A stretch of DNA of 64,000 nucleotides. It comes from Chromatiales bacterium (GTDB taxonomy: Bacteria; Pseudomonadota; Gammaproteobacteria; UBA6429; Thiohalophilaceae). Positions 17,266 through 26,241 of the stretch are shown here, in pieces (position 1 is the first letter of the stretch; each line of letters opens with the position of its first letter). Below the pieces are notes generated by a model that was given only the letters and a program-made list of their open reading frames with translations, did no database searches and was not told the origin of the DNA. Position numbers and translations under genes: made by a program. The DNA lies in NCBI GenBank assembly GCA_027076325.1, contig JALTJZ010000008.1, positions 21,550 through 85,549 of the forward strand, given 5' to 3'.

Positions 17266-18215
17266 ATATATTGATAACGGGTGGATTGGGCTATATAGGA
17301 GGACGAGTAGCAAGTTATCTAAAAGAGAAAGAACCTAATACCAATATCTTTCTTACAACAAGGGGCTTTAATAAAACCTTACCTTCATGGTCAAATAATT
17401 TTATTGTCCTGGAAATGGATTTTCTTGATGAGTCTTCCATTATCAATGGATTAAAAAATAAGGATGTTGATGTCATTATACATTTGGCAGCACTTAATGA
17501 AATTGATTCAATTCGAGATCCGGAATTAGCACTAAAAGTAAATACGCAAGGAACCTATAATCTTCTAAGAGTCGCAAATGATAATAGAATAAATCGGTTT
17601 GTATATTTTTCAACATTTCATGTATACGGTGTGACATCGAACTCGGTTGTTACCGAAGACTCGCCTACAAAACCATTTCATCCATACGCAATAACTCATC
17701 GTGCAGCAGAAGATTTTGTTACGTTTTTTAATCACTACTATAAAATGGAAACCTTGATATTTCGATTGTCAAATGGATATGGTTATCCTATGAATAAGGA
17801 TGTAAATAGATGGACACTAATTTTTAATGATCTGTGTAAGCAAGCTGTTACTACGGGTAGAATTGTTTTGAAATCATCAGGAAAGCAGCATAGAGATTTT
17901 ATTGCATTGCATGATGTTGCTCGTGCTTTACGACACTTCCTTTTTACCATACCAGATAAATGGGGTGATGGACTTTATAACCTGGGCGGAGACTGTTCTA
18001 TGTCGATGCTGGATGTGGCTAACAGAATATCAGATGTGTACAAGGTGAAGTATAATAAAGAAATTGAGGGAATAGATACAGTTCAGGATGAAAGTGATTC
18101 AATAACTCATGTACCTGTCAAATACAGCATTGATAAAATTTTAAAAACTGGTTTTAGCTTGAGAGGTGACGTAACATCTGAAATCAAAAATACTATGAAT
18201 GTGTGTGAAATGTGA
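17262..18215 (+). CDS. NAD-dependent epimerase/dehydratase family reductase
   Basis: This is an extended SDR protein of 317 residues with the Rossmann motif MNILITGGLGYIGGRVA and IIHLAALNEI. The catalytic region reads FHPYAITHRAAEDF: Tyr142 is present, but the lysine of YxxxK is His146. The Ser before it is in YFSTFHVYG. As the last member of the CDP block it probably reduces the epimerised CDP-4-keto sugar to a CDP-6-deoxyhexose. Genes for 3-deoxygenation (ddhC, ddhD) are missing, so a 3,6-dideoxyhexose is not predicted. The His substitution may mark a subfamily or change activity. Confidence 0.78.
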   Translation: MNILITGGLGYIGGRVASYLKEKEPNTNIFLTTRGFNKTLPSWSNNFIVLEMDFLDESSIINGLKNKDVDVIIHLAALNEIDSIRDPELALKVNTQGTYNLLRVANDNRINRFVYFSTFHVYGVTSNSVVTEDSPTKPFHPYAITHRAAEDFVTFFNHYYKMETLIFRLSNGYGYPMNKDVNRWTLIFNDLCKQAVTTGRIVLKSSGKQHRDFIALHDVARALRHFLFTIPDKWGDGLYNLGGDCSMSMLDVANRISDVYKVKYNKEIEGIDTVQDESDSITHVPVKYSIDKILKTGFSLRGDVTSEIKNTMNVCEM

Positions 18216-19108
18216 ATCAAGTGATTGAAACGAATTGTGAACGTCCGCTTGTATCAGTAATTTTACCGACATATAACCATGCTCAATTTCTAAGTCGTGC
18301 GATTCGATCAGTTCTGGATCAAGATTATACTAACTTTGAAATAATCATCATAGACAATCATTCTCAAGACAACACAGACGAAGTCGTACAAAGCTTCATA
18401 GACCCTCGAGTCACTTTACTAAAAATTCATAATAATGGTATCATAGCATCCTCGAGAAATATGGGAATCCAGGAAGCCAATGGTGAATGGATTGCCTTTC
18501 TAGATTCAGATGATTGGTGGTCATCAAATAAGCTACAAACCTGCATCGATCACATCAATGACAAAACTGATTGTATATACCATGATTTGAGTATAAGACG
18601 CGGGAGATCAGGTTTATTTCAAAGCAAAATAATAAAATCAAGACAGTTAAAAACACCGGTATTAATAGATTTGTTAGTTAATGGAAACACAATAAGTACT
18701 TCATCGGTATTTGTACGTAAAAGGCTTCTTGATGAAATTGGTGGATTTAATGAAAGCCAAAACCTTATTGCAGCAGAAGATTACAACACTTGGTTACGAT
18801 TAGCACAAATATCCGATGGTTTTTGTCACATACCAAAATGTCTTGGGTATTATTTTCTGCATGACGAGGGAATTTCACGGAAAGATATGTCAATTCCTAA
18901 AAGATGCGCCAGTGCATCTTTTGTGCATTTACTGAGTGATAAAGAACGACATTCTCTTGAGTCAGACTTAAAATATACCAAAGGTCGTTATGCTTTTTTA
19001 TCCCAAGATTATAGGACTGCTAGAGAAAGCTTGGCTTTTAGCGCGCGTCATGGAAAGCCTATAATTAAGTTGAAGTCACTATGGATGTTAATTAATTCTA
19101 TACGATGA
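18212..19108 (+). CDS. Glycosyltransferase family 2
   Basis: The protein has 298 residues and starts with GTG at 18212, overlapping the previous stop as GTGA. It has the GT-A signatures VSVILPTYNHAQFLSRAI, NFEIIIIDNHSQDNT and IAFLDSDDWW (DxD region), followed by GGFNESQNLIAAEDYNTWLR (acceptor-side ED motif). It is a cytoplasmic inverting glycosyltransferase that adds one sugar to the repeat unit. Donor and linkage are unknown. Confidence 0.85.
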   Translation: MNQVIETNCERPLVSVILPTYNHAQFLSRAIRSVLDQDYTNFEIIIIDNHSQDNTDEVVQSFIDPRVTLLKIHNNGIIASSRNMGIQEANGEWIAFLDSDDWWSSNKLQTCIDHINDKTDCIYHDLSIRRGRSGLFQSKIIKSRQLKTPVLIDLLVNGNTISTSSVFVRKRLLDEIGGFNESQNLIAAEDYNTWLRLAQISDGFCHIPKCLGYYFLHDEGISRKDMSIPKRCASASFVHLLSDKERHSLESDLKYTKGRYAFLSQDYRTARESLAFSARHGKPIIKLKSLWMLINSIR

Positions 19109-20373
19109 ACGATTTTACAATACATACAAATGAAACATCTGGCTTGCGACTGACATACCACCACCTTGTCTTAGTATTGTTCTGGATAACGCTATTATTT
19201 CAGCTCACTACACTTAAGCATATATGGGCGATTGCAGACTTATCAAGAATCATTAATTCAGCAACACTGATATTCCTTATTATGTATGTTTTTTATGCCA
19301 TAACTTCACTTCGGTATAATAAGAATGTTTGGATTTATTATATTATCCCTGGTTTATTGGTTTATCTCGGGTTTTTATTTAATTTCTCTATAAATACCCT
19401 AGACAACTACAAAGTAATAAACTATTTTGGCTTGCTTGTACCTTGGGCAATGTTTCTAATTATGCCTGCGCTACTGAAAAAAATGGAATATGATAGTGAT
19501 AAATTGTGGCAATATTTTTACTACTTTATGCTAGTGGCATCATCACTGGGTATTCTAGAGTATTATCTTTTCTTTTCTGACATAGTTTCGATGCGTATAA
19601 TATCAATACCTGGCGGTAAATTTTATGCGGGGAGCTTCTCTTTATTGCATTTACTGAGCGACGGTAGTGCGCATTCCCGTTTGTATGCTTGTTTTGGTGA
19701 ACCAGGCAATCTAGCAATGCTTCTTTTGCCTGTTATTTTGTATGCATATTATCATAAGAAATATGTTGGGTTAGCTATTTTTCTTTTAGCTTTATATCTT
19801 ACCAATTCTCTGGGTGGGTATATTAGCTTTTTCTTGATGGTTCTTTTTATTTTATTTTTAGCTATCAATAAAAGAAAATTGCCAGTGTTAATACCTGTTG
19901 CTGCAGTGACTTTAATCTCATTGGGCTTTATAATAAGTTATCTAGATAACTTAAACGATCCTATTTTCCAAAATAAAAGTAACTCAATAGCTAGTAGAGT
20001 GAGTAATATAAAAAACACTATGATAAATTTACCAGATATGCTTGTTGACAACCCAATAGGTTTTGAATTAACTGAAGGTACATCATCTACTAGTAAAAAT
20101 CCTCATTATTATGGATCAAATTTTGCTATCGGTTATAGCATACAGATGGGGGGTATTAGTGCTTTCCTGGGATATTCGATTATTTTAATAGTATCGATAA
20201 TTACCGCTTTCTCTAAAATTATCACTAAAAACTTATCTAATGAGGAGAAAGTAGTATGTGTTTCTTTGATTGTCCTTTTTCCATTTATTTTTCAGCGAAG
20301 CACTGTGTGGGATAGTGCGATCTTTGCGTTTTTGTTCTCACCTTTTATAATACGTTATTTACAGTCACGCTGA
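19105..20373 (+). CDS. Polytopic membrane protein, probable O-antigen polymerase (Wzy-like)
   Basis: The protein has 422 residues and at least ten hydrophobic segments, beginning near residue 15 (YHHLVLVLFWITLLF) and ending near residue 415. A larger extramembrane loop lies between residues 290 and 350. The region FGEPGNLAMLLLPVILYAYY matches the pattern of O-antigen polymerase/ligase proteins. It starts at an ATGA overlap with the glycosyltransferase gene. Wzy-like proteins diverge widely, so the call depends on topology and context. No Wzx flippase gene is visible in the window. Confidence 0.7.
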   Translation: MNDFTIHTNETSGLRLTYHHLVLVLFWITLLFQLTTLKHIWAIADLSRIINSATLIFLIMYVFYAITSLRYNKNVWIYYIIPGLLVYLGFLFNFSINTLDNYKVINYFGLLVPWAMFLIMPALLKKMEYDSDKLWQYFYYFMLVASSLGILEYYLFFSDIVSMRIISIPGGKFYAGSFSLLHLLSDGSAHSRLYACFGEPGNLAMLLLPVILYAYYHKKYVGLAIFLLALYLTNSLGGYISFFLMVLFILFLAINKRKLPVLIPVAAVTLISLGFIISYLDNLNDPIFQNKSNSIASRVSNIKNTMINLPDMLVDNPIGFELTEGTSSTSKNPHYYGSNFAIGYSIQMGGISAFLGYSIILIVSIITAFSKIITKNLSNEEKVVCVSLIVLFPFIFQRSTVWDSAIFAFLFSPFIIRYLQSR

Positions 20374-20460
20374 GAAATATGTATTTTAAAAATTAATCAC
20401 ATGATAAGACTAACCATTATACCTAGTTATATGTAGCAAGGTGGATGTATTAATAAGATT

Positions 20461-21576
20461 ATGACTTGTATTACAGGAACTATTGTATTTCTCGGTAATG
20501 GCCGTTGTTATCATACCCTCGATTGGTTCCGAAGTGCACAGAAGCTTTCTCCTGAGTATCCGCCATTACTCGCTACGGATTTAATAGAAAGTGAATCTTT
20601 TGATAAATTAATAAAAACAGGAGATCCAGTAGTCAAGTTGTTAATACTTGATCGATATCTTTTAAAGAATCAATCTCGTATCGGAAATATTTGGCGTAAT
20701 CTATTAAAGCTTTTGTTGCTTCCTGTTCAGATTGTAAAATTTCGAAAGCTAATTAAAAAATATAAAAACCCTGTAGTTCATGCACACTCGATGTATTATA
20801 TTGCTATTGCTCGCTTTTCATCATGCAGATATGTGGCCACTCCTCAGGGTAGTGAAATATTAGTTAGGCCTTACAAGAGCGTAGCATATAAGTTATTCTC
20901 TCGCATTGCGCTTTCACGAGCTTCCAGTATTACAGTGGATTCTGTAGCTATGCAGAATTTACTATTCGAGCAGTTTGGTTTTGATTCCGTGATAATTCAG
21001 AACGGGATAGATTTAGATAAAATCAGTGAGTTCAATAATGAACATATTGAGCGTAACAAAGTAATATCAATTCGGGGATTTTGTCCTAATTACCAGATTG
21101 GATCTATTCTTGATGCTCGCAATGATTCCATGCCTGGGATTCCTCTTTATTTCTGTTATCCATTTGAAGAGAAGGAATACAAGATAAGTATGTCTATGAA
21201 ACTAACTAACGTAGACCATGATATTGGGCGCTTGTCTCGTCTTGAACTTTATAAATTAATGCTTTCTGCAAAATTAGTAATTTCTATCCCTGTAAGTGAT
21301 TCATCTCCAAGAAGCGTTTATGAGGCTATTTTTTGTGGTTGTTTGGTTGCAACTACTAAAGGGGAATGGATTTCTCTATTACCTAAGTGTATGGCATCCA
21401 GGATAATTGTCATAGATACTCGGTCAGGAACTTGGTTTCAGGATGCAATTAATTTTGCCAATTCAAATGTTGACAAGCCATATATTCCTTCATCACATGC
21501 TCTTGATCTTTTTGATCAAAATCGTTCAATGCTTAAATTCTTTAATGAAATTTATCCAAATGTAGCTCGATCATGA
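20461..21576 (+). CDS. Glycosyltransferase of GT-B fold
   Basis: The protein has 371 residues. HAHSMYYIAIARF, TPQGSEILVRPY and SVIIQNGIDLDKI follow the GT4 layout of N-domain, linker and donor domain, and the late region IPVSDSSPRSVYEAIFCGC has the E-containing donor motif. The overall match is weaker than for the other GT4 proteins here. The next gene starts within its stop codon (ATGA), and that gene encodes an amidotransferase, so the sugar handled may be the amidino-sugar residue. This last point is inference. Confidence 0.7.
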   Translation: MTCITGTIVFLGNGRCYHTLDWFRSAQKLSPEYPPLLATDLIESESFDKLIKTGDPVVKLLILDRYLLKNQSRIGNIWRNLLKLLLLPVQIVKFRKLIKKYKNPVVHAHSMYYIAIARFSSCRYVATPQGSEILVRPYKSVAYKLFSRIALSRASSITVDSVAMQNLLFEQFGFDSVIIQNGIDLDKISEFNNEHIERNKVISIRGFCPNYQIGSILDARNDSMPGIPLYFCYPFEEKEYKISMSMKLTNVDHDIGRLSRLELYKLMLSAKLVISIPVSDSSPRSVYEAIFCGCLVATTKGEWISLLPKCMASRIIVIDTRSGTWFQDAINFANSNVDKPYIPSSHALDLFDQNRSMLKFFNEIYPNVARS

Positions 21577-22721
21577 CTAGAATAAATGAACGACCATATC
21601 AAATTTGTACCGCTTGCGTTATGGATACTTCTGATTCAATGATTAAATTTTATTCTGATGGCGTATGTGATCATTGTAATACTTTTAATACACAAATCAA
21701 ACCAAACTGGAGAACAGATGAGGTAGGATATGAAGCACTTCAAATGTTAGTTCAGAAGATTAAAAAGAAAGGTATAGGGAAAGATTTTGATTGTATTATA
21801 GGTATGAGCGGTGGTATTGATAGTTCATACCTTACCTATATTGCAAAGGAGAAGCTAGGTTTACGTCCTTTGGTATTTCATGTGGATGCTGGCTGGAATT
21901 CCCAAGAAGCTGTTAACAATATTGAAAGGATTGTAGATAAGCTAAATCTTGATTTGTATACGGAGGTTATTGACTGGGAAGAAATGAAAGATCTCCAGCT
22001 TTCCTTTTTTAAATCAGGCGTATCACACATTGATACACCTCAAGATCATGCATTTTTTGCCACGATGTATAAGTTTGCGGAACAGCATAACGTAAAATAT
22101 ATTTTGACAGGCGCAAATTTTTCGACAGAATGTATTCGTAACCCTATTGAATGGATGTATTATCAATCAGACTCGACTCAACTTCGAGATATACATAAGA
22201 AATTTGGCAAGCATCCGTTGGTAAACTTCCCGGTTACTTCAATTTTACGTCATAAGATCTACTTACCTTACATTAAAGGAATTAAGGCTGTAAGACCACT
22301 GAATTATGTACCTTATATAAAGGAAGAAGCGATTCAGTTGCTCATTGATAAGTTTGGGTGGCAACCCTATCCGCAAAAGCATTTTGAATCACGGTTTACA
22401 AAATTTTATGAAGGTTATTGGTTACCAAAGAAATTTGGCTATGACACGCGAAGGGTACAGTTTTCAAGTCTAATTGTTACTGGACAAATGTCCAGAGAGG
22501 AGGCGCTTGAAAAACTTAAAGTGCTACCGTATGACGAATCTACTATTTTGCAAGATTTCGAATATATAGCGACAAAATTGGGTATCACTATTGATGAACT
22601 ACAAGGGTACATGGATGCACCGAATAAATCGTATAAAGACTACAGGTCTCAAGACCAAATATATACTTTGGGTGCCAGGATAATGAAGATGTTTGGTCTA
22701 GAGCTGGGTGGAAAACGATGA
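21573..22721 (+). CDS. wbpG: N-acetyl sugar amidotransferase (WbpG/PseA-like PP-loop enzyme)
   Basis: The protein has 382 residues. The N-terminus has zinc-ribbon-like cysteines (ICTACVMDT and GVCDHCNTF), followed by the PP-loop ATP pyrophosphatase motif GMSGGIDSS, both typical of WbpG/PseA/LegG-type enzymes. These convert an acetamido group on a sugar to an acetamidino group, using ammonia supplied by HisH-like and HisF-like partners. Both partners follow directly with 4- and 7-bp overlaps, as in Pseudomonas aeruginosa O-antigen loci. The acceptor is probably a nucleotide- or lipid-linked 2,3-diacetamido sugar. Confidence 0.85.
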   Translation: MTRINERPYQICTACVMDTSDSMIKFYSDGVCDHCNTFNTQIKPNWRTDEVGYEALQMLVQKIKKKGIGKDFDCIIGMSGGIDSSYLTYIAKEKLGLRPLVFHVDAGWNSQEAVNNIERIVDKLNLDLYTEVIDWEEMKDLQLSFFKSGVSHIDTPQDHAFFATMYKFAEQHNVKYILTGANFSTECIRNPIEWMYYQSDSTQLRDIHKKFGKHPLVNFPVTSILRHKIYLPYIKGIKAVRPLNYVPYIKEEAIQLLIDKFGWQPYPQKHFESRFTKFYEGYWLPKKFGYDTRRVQFSSLIVTGQMSREEALEKLKVLPYDESTILQDFEYIATKLGITIDELQGYMDAPNKSYKDYRSQDQIYTLGARIMKMFGLELGGKR

Positions 22722-23341
22722 TTACGGTGGTTAATTATGGTCTTGGTAATATTCAAGCTTTTGTTAATATATATAAGCGTCTAAATATTCCAGTATCAGT
22801 TGCAGGCAATACTGAAGAGTTACTAAAAGCAACTAAGATTATTCTTCCTGGTGTTGGTGCCTTTGATTGGGCAATGACTCGATTAAATAAGTCAGGTATG
22901 CGTACTTGCCTTGATGAGTTGGTTTTGTCCGAAAAACGCCCAATATTAGGAGTCTGCGTTGGTATGCAAATGATGGCGAAAAAAAGCGATGAAGGTAGGT
23001 TGGAGGGACTAAATTGGATAGACGCAGAAGTGAAAAAGTTTGACGATACGGACTTTGAACAGAAGACTCTCCTGCCACATATGGGTTGGAATGATGTAAT
23101 GCCACAAAAGGAAAATTATTTGTTTGAACAAATGGAGAACACCCCTAGATTTTATTTTCTTCATTCATATTATTTTTTGCCACATAAATCTAAGGAAATT
23201 CTGGCGGTTACAGAGTACAACTATGAGTTTGCTTCCGCTGTGTATTCAGATAATATTTTTGGTGTGCAGTTTCATCCTGAAAAGAGCCATCAGTGTGGTA
23301 TACAGTTGCTAAAAAATTTTGCGAATATTGAAGTATGTTAA
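22718..23341 (+). CDS. hisH: HisH-like glutaminase subunit for sugar amidotransferase
   Basis: The protein has 207 residues and is a class I glutaminase of the HisH family, with Cys80 in ILGVCVGMQMM and the His/Glu pair in GVQFHPEKSH. It should release ammonia from glutamine. Its neighbours are WbpG-like and HisF-like proteins, not histidine biosynthesis genes, so it is the paralogue used in LPS sugar amidination (often named HisH2 or WbpH-type). Confidence 0.85.
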   Translation: MITVVNYGLGNIQAFVNIYKRLNIPVSVAGNTEELLKATKIILPGVGAFDWAMTRLNKSGMRTCLDELVLSEKRPILGVCVGMQMMAKKSDEGRLEGLNWIDAEVKKFDDTDFEQKTLLPHMGWNDVMPQKENYLFEQMENTPRFYFLHSYYFLPHKSKEILAVTEYNYEFASAVYSDNIFGVQFHPEKSHQCGIQLLKNFANIEVC

Positions 23342-24114
23342 GACCTAGAATTATTCCATGCCTGTTAATTAAGAATGGCGGGTTGGTTAAAACAATTAAT
23401 TTTGGTAATCAAAAATATGTAGGTGATCCAATCAATGCCGTTAAAATTTTTAACGAAAAGGAAGTTGATGAGTTAATTGTGTTGGATATTGGTGCTACAG
23501 TATTAGGTAAAACACCAAATTACATATTAATCGAAAACCTTGCAAATGAATGCCGCATGCCGTTGTGTTACGGTGGTGGTGTTAAAACAGTTGAGCAAGT
23601 AGAAAAAATTATCAGTTTAGGGGTAGAAAAGGTCTCACTTAGCTCTGCTGTATTGGACACACCTGAACTGATTACAGAAGCTGCTGAACGGGTTGGTAGC
23701 CAAAGCATTGTTGTAGCATTGGACTATAAAAAAACAGGTATTCGTCGTCGTTATGAAATATTGACTCACAATGGTTTACGCAAGACTGGTTTTAATCCAG
23801 TAGAGTTTGCCCGAAAGGTAGAAGAACTTGGTGCCGGTGAATTACTGGTTAATTCGATAGAGAAAGATGGAGTGATGACTGGATATGATCTTGATTTGGC
23901 TACTCAAGTTCGTGAAGTAATTAACATACCGTTGACGGTGCTCGGTGGTGCGAAGTCATTGGAGAGCATAGAGGATCTGATTCATCGATTTGGTATTATT
24001 GGAGCAGCAGCGGGTAGTTTGTTCGTTTTCAAAGGCAAGTATAGAGCCGTACTTATTAATTATCCTGATAGAACGACTAAAGAATCAATCACAAGAAAAA
24101 TGTGTAAATACTAA
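23335..24114 (+). CDS. hisF: HisF-like ammonia-channel subunit lacking the first catalytic Asp
   Basis: The protein has 259 residues and a TIM-barrel HisF fold (RIIPCLLIKNGGLVKTINF, LCYGGGVKT, VNSIEKDG). In true imidazole glycerol phosphate synthase the general acid/base residues are Asp11 and Asp130. Here position 11 is Leu (PCLLIK instead of PCLDVK), while Asp130 is kept (VVALDYKK). This loss fits a role in passing ammonia to the WbpG-like enzyme rather than making histidine. It overlaps the HisH-like gene by 7 bp. Confidence 0.85.
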   Translation: MLRPRIIPCLLIKNGGLVKTINFGNQKYVGDPINAVKIFNEKEVDELIVLDIGATVLGKTPNYILIENLANECRMPLCYGGGVKTVEQVEKIISLGVEKVSLSSAVLDTPELITEAAERVGSQSIVVALDYKKTGIRRRYEILTHNGLRKTGFNPVEFARKVEELGAGELLVNSIEKDGVMTGYDLDLATQVREVINIPLTVLGGAKSLESIEDLIHRFGIIGAAAGSLFVFKGKYRAVLINYPDRTTKESITRKMCKY

Positions 24115-24118
24115 TTTT

Positions 24119-26239
24119 ATGAAACAAGTCTTACAAAGTCTAAAAACAGGTGAAACAGAAATCGCCAATGTTCCTTGTCCATCTCCTAGACGGAATTGCT
24201 TATCAATTAGTACAACATGCACGCTTGTATCGGCAGGAACTGAGCGTATGTTAGTTGAGTTTGGTAAAGCAAACCTGCTTGATAAAGCTCGCCAACAGCC
24301 CGATAAAGTACGCATGGTGCTTGATAAAATGAAGACTGATGGGGTAATGCCTACCATCGAAGCTGTTTTTAACAAACTGGATCAACCACTACCTTTAGGC
24401 TACTGTAATGTTGGTGTGGTAAAAGGAGTAGGTGCTGCAACTCAGGGATTTAAAGTCGGCGACAGAGTTATATCGAATGGTAAGCATGCGGAAATGGTTA
24501 GCGTTGCAACCAATCTTACTGCTCGGATACCAGACTCGGTATCTAATGAAGAGGCAGCTTTTACTGTTATCGGTGCCATCGCTCTGCAGGGTATCCGCCT
24601 AGTTAAGCCCACCTTAGGCGAAACAGTGGTGGTGACGGGTTTGGGTTTGATTGGTTTAATGACAGTACAACTTTTACGTGCCCATGGTTGCCGAGTGTTG
24701 GGTATTGATTACGATGCACAGAAACTTGCTTTGGCACGGCAATATGGTGCCGCGGTTGTAGATCTTTCCTCTGGTGAGGATCCAGTTGCTGTTGCGCAAC
24801 AGTTTTCTCGTAACAGAGGTGTAGATGCGGTTATCGTTACGGCATCAGCTAAAAGTAACGAACCCATGCATCAGGCAGCACTTATGTGCCGTAAGCGCGC
24901 ACGGATAGTTCTAGTAGGAGTCGTAGGCCTAGAATTGTCAAGGGATGATTTCTACGAAAAAGAACTCACCTTTCAGGTTTCATGTTCGTATGGCCCCGGG
25001 CGTTATGATCCAAACTATGAGGTGAAGGGCAACGATTATCCTGTTGGTTATGTGCGATGGACTGAACAACGTAATTTTGAGGCTGTGCTTGACATGATAG
25101 CTGATGGACGTTTGGATTTGAAAGCATTGATATCACATCGTTTCACTATTGATGAAGCAAAAAGTGCCTATGAGATTGTTAGTGGATCTGAGCCATCACT
25201 CGGTATCTTATTAACTTATCCAGGAGTTGATATTACACCGGAGTCTCGCACAGTCAAATTATCTGCTCCTAAATCACGCGCGTTTGATAGAACACAGAAA
25301 CCCACAGTTAGTTTTATAGGATCAGGTAATTACGCCACTGCTATTCTTATTCCTGCATTTAAAGCAGCTGGAGCACGACTTAAAAGTGTGGCTTCTAATG
25401 AAGGTGTTAGTGGTGTACATGCTGGTCGTAAATATGGATTTGAAGAAACGACGACGGATACGGATAATATTTTTAAGGATGTTGAAACAGACTCTATTGT
25501 CATCACAACTCGTCATAATAGCCATGCCCGTTTTATAGTCAAGGCTCTGCATGCTGGTAAACACGTCTTTGTAGAAAAACCGCTCTGCCTTGCTTTAGAG
25601 GAACTTGAAGAAATTGAAAGTTTGTATAAGTCTGGTATTGCTCAGGATCAAAGGCTGATAGTGATGGTTGGATTTAATCGACGTTTTTCGCCGCATGTGC
25701 TGAAGATAAAAAAACTTCTATCGAATGTAAGTGGGCCAAAATCATTTGTTATGACAGTAAATGCAGGTGCTATTCCAGCTAACCATTGGACGCAGGATAT
25801 GGAAGTAGGGGGTGGTAGAATAATTGGTGAGGCTTGTCATTTTATCGACCTATTACGTTTTCTGGCAGATGCCCCAATTGTTAAATGGCAGCGCATTGTA
25901 ATGGATGATGTCACAAATGATACTTTGACACTACAGCTTGGTTTTGCAGATGGTTCAATTGGTACAGTAAATTATTTTGCTAATGGTAGTAAGGCGTTTC
26001 CCAAAGAGCGATTAGAGGTTTTTGCTTCGGGGCGTGTTTTACAATTAGATAACTTCAGAAAGCTAAGAGGATATGGTTGGTCAGGATTTAGAAAACTGAA
26101 TCTTTGGCGACAGGACAAAGGGCAAAAGGCCTGTGCATCAGCATTTGTTTCAGCGATTGAACAAGGTGGCGTACAACCAATTCCTTTCGAAGAAATTATT
26201 GAAGTTAGCCGGATCAGCATAGAACTAGCAAAGGTGTAG
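24119..26239 (+). CDS. Bi-domain oxidoreductase (MDR alcohol dehydrogenase plus Gfo/Idh/MocA)
   Basis: The protein has 706 residues from the ATG at 24119. Upstream in-frame codons overlap hisF and are not part of it. Residues 1-370 are a medium-chain dehydrogenase/reductase (LVSAGTERMLVEFGKANL, PLGYCNVGVV, VVVTGLGLIGLMTVQLL). Residues 395-706 are a Gfo/Idh/MocA domain (TVSFIGSGNYATAILIPAF, HVFVEKPLCL with the conserved EKP). Such fusions occur in LPS and capsule loci, often beside a heparinase-like gene, as here. The reaction is not established to my knowledge. A nucleotide- or lipid-linked sugar redox step is likely. Confidence 0.85.
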   Translation: MKQVLQSLKTGETEIANVPCPSPRRNCLSISTTCTLVSAGTERMLVEFGKANLLDKARQQPDKVRMVLDKMKTDGVMPTIEAVFNKLDQPLPLGYCNVGVVKGVGAATQGFKVGDRVISNGKHAEMVSVATNLTARIPDSVSNEEAAFTVIGAIALQGIRLVKPTLGETVVVTGLGLIGLMTVQLLRAHGCRVLGIDYDAQKLALARQYGAAVVDLSSGEDPVAVAQQFSRNRGVDAVIVTASAKSNEPMHQAALMCRKRARIVLVGVVGLELSRDDFYEKELTFQVSCSYGPGRYDPNYEVKGNDYPVGYVRWTEQRNFEAVLDMIADGRLDLKALISHRFTIDEAKSAYEIVSGSEPSLGILLTYPGVDITPESRTVKLSAPKSRAFDRTQKPTVSFIGSGNYATAILIPAFKAAGARLKSVASNEGVSGVHAGRKYGFEETTTDTDNIFKDVETDSIVITTRHNSHARFIVKALHAGKHVFVEKPLCLALEELEEIESLYKSGIAQDQRLIVMVGFNRRFSPHVLKIKKLLSNVSGPKSFVMTVNAGAIPANHWTQDMEVGGGRIIGEACHFIDLLRFLADAPIVKWQRIVMDDVTNDTLTLQLGFADGSIGTVNYFANGSKAFPKERLEVFASGRVLQLDNFRKLRGYGWSGFRKLNLWRQDKGQKACASAFVSAIEQGGVQPIPFEEIIEVSRISIELAKV

Positions 26240-26241
26240 TA

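Noticed and set aside
22718..24114. Histidine biosynthesis genes hisH and hisF
   Set aside because: They are joined to a WbpG-like amidotransferase, no other his genes are present, and the HisF-like protein lacks Asp11.
23990..24118. Longer start for the bi-domain oxidoreductase
   Set aside because: The extra residues overlap the hisF-like gene in another frame and resemble no family; the conserved start is at 24119.
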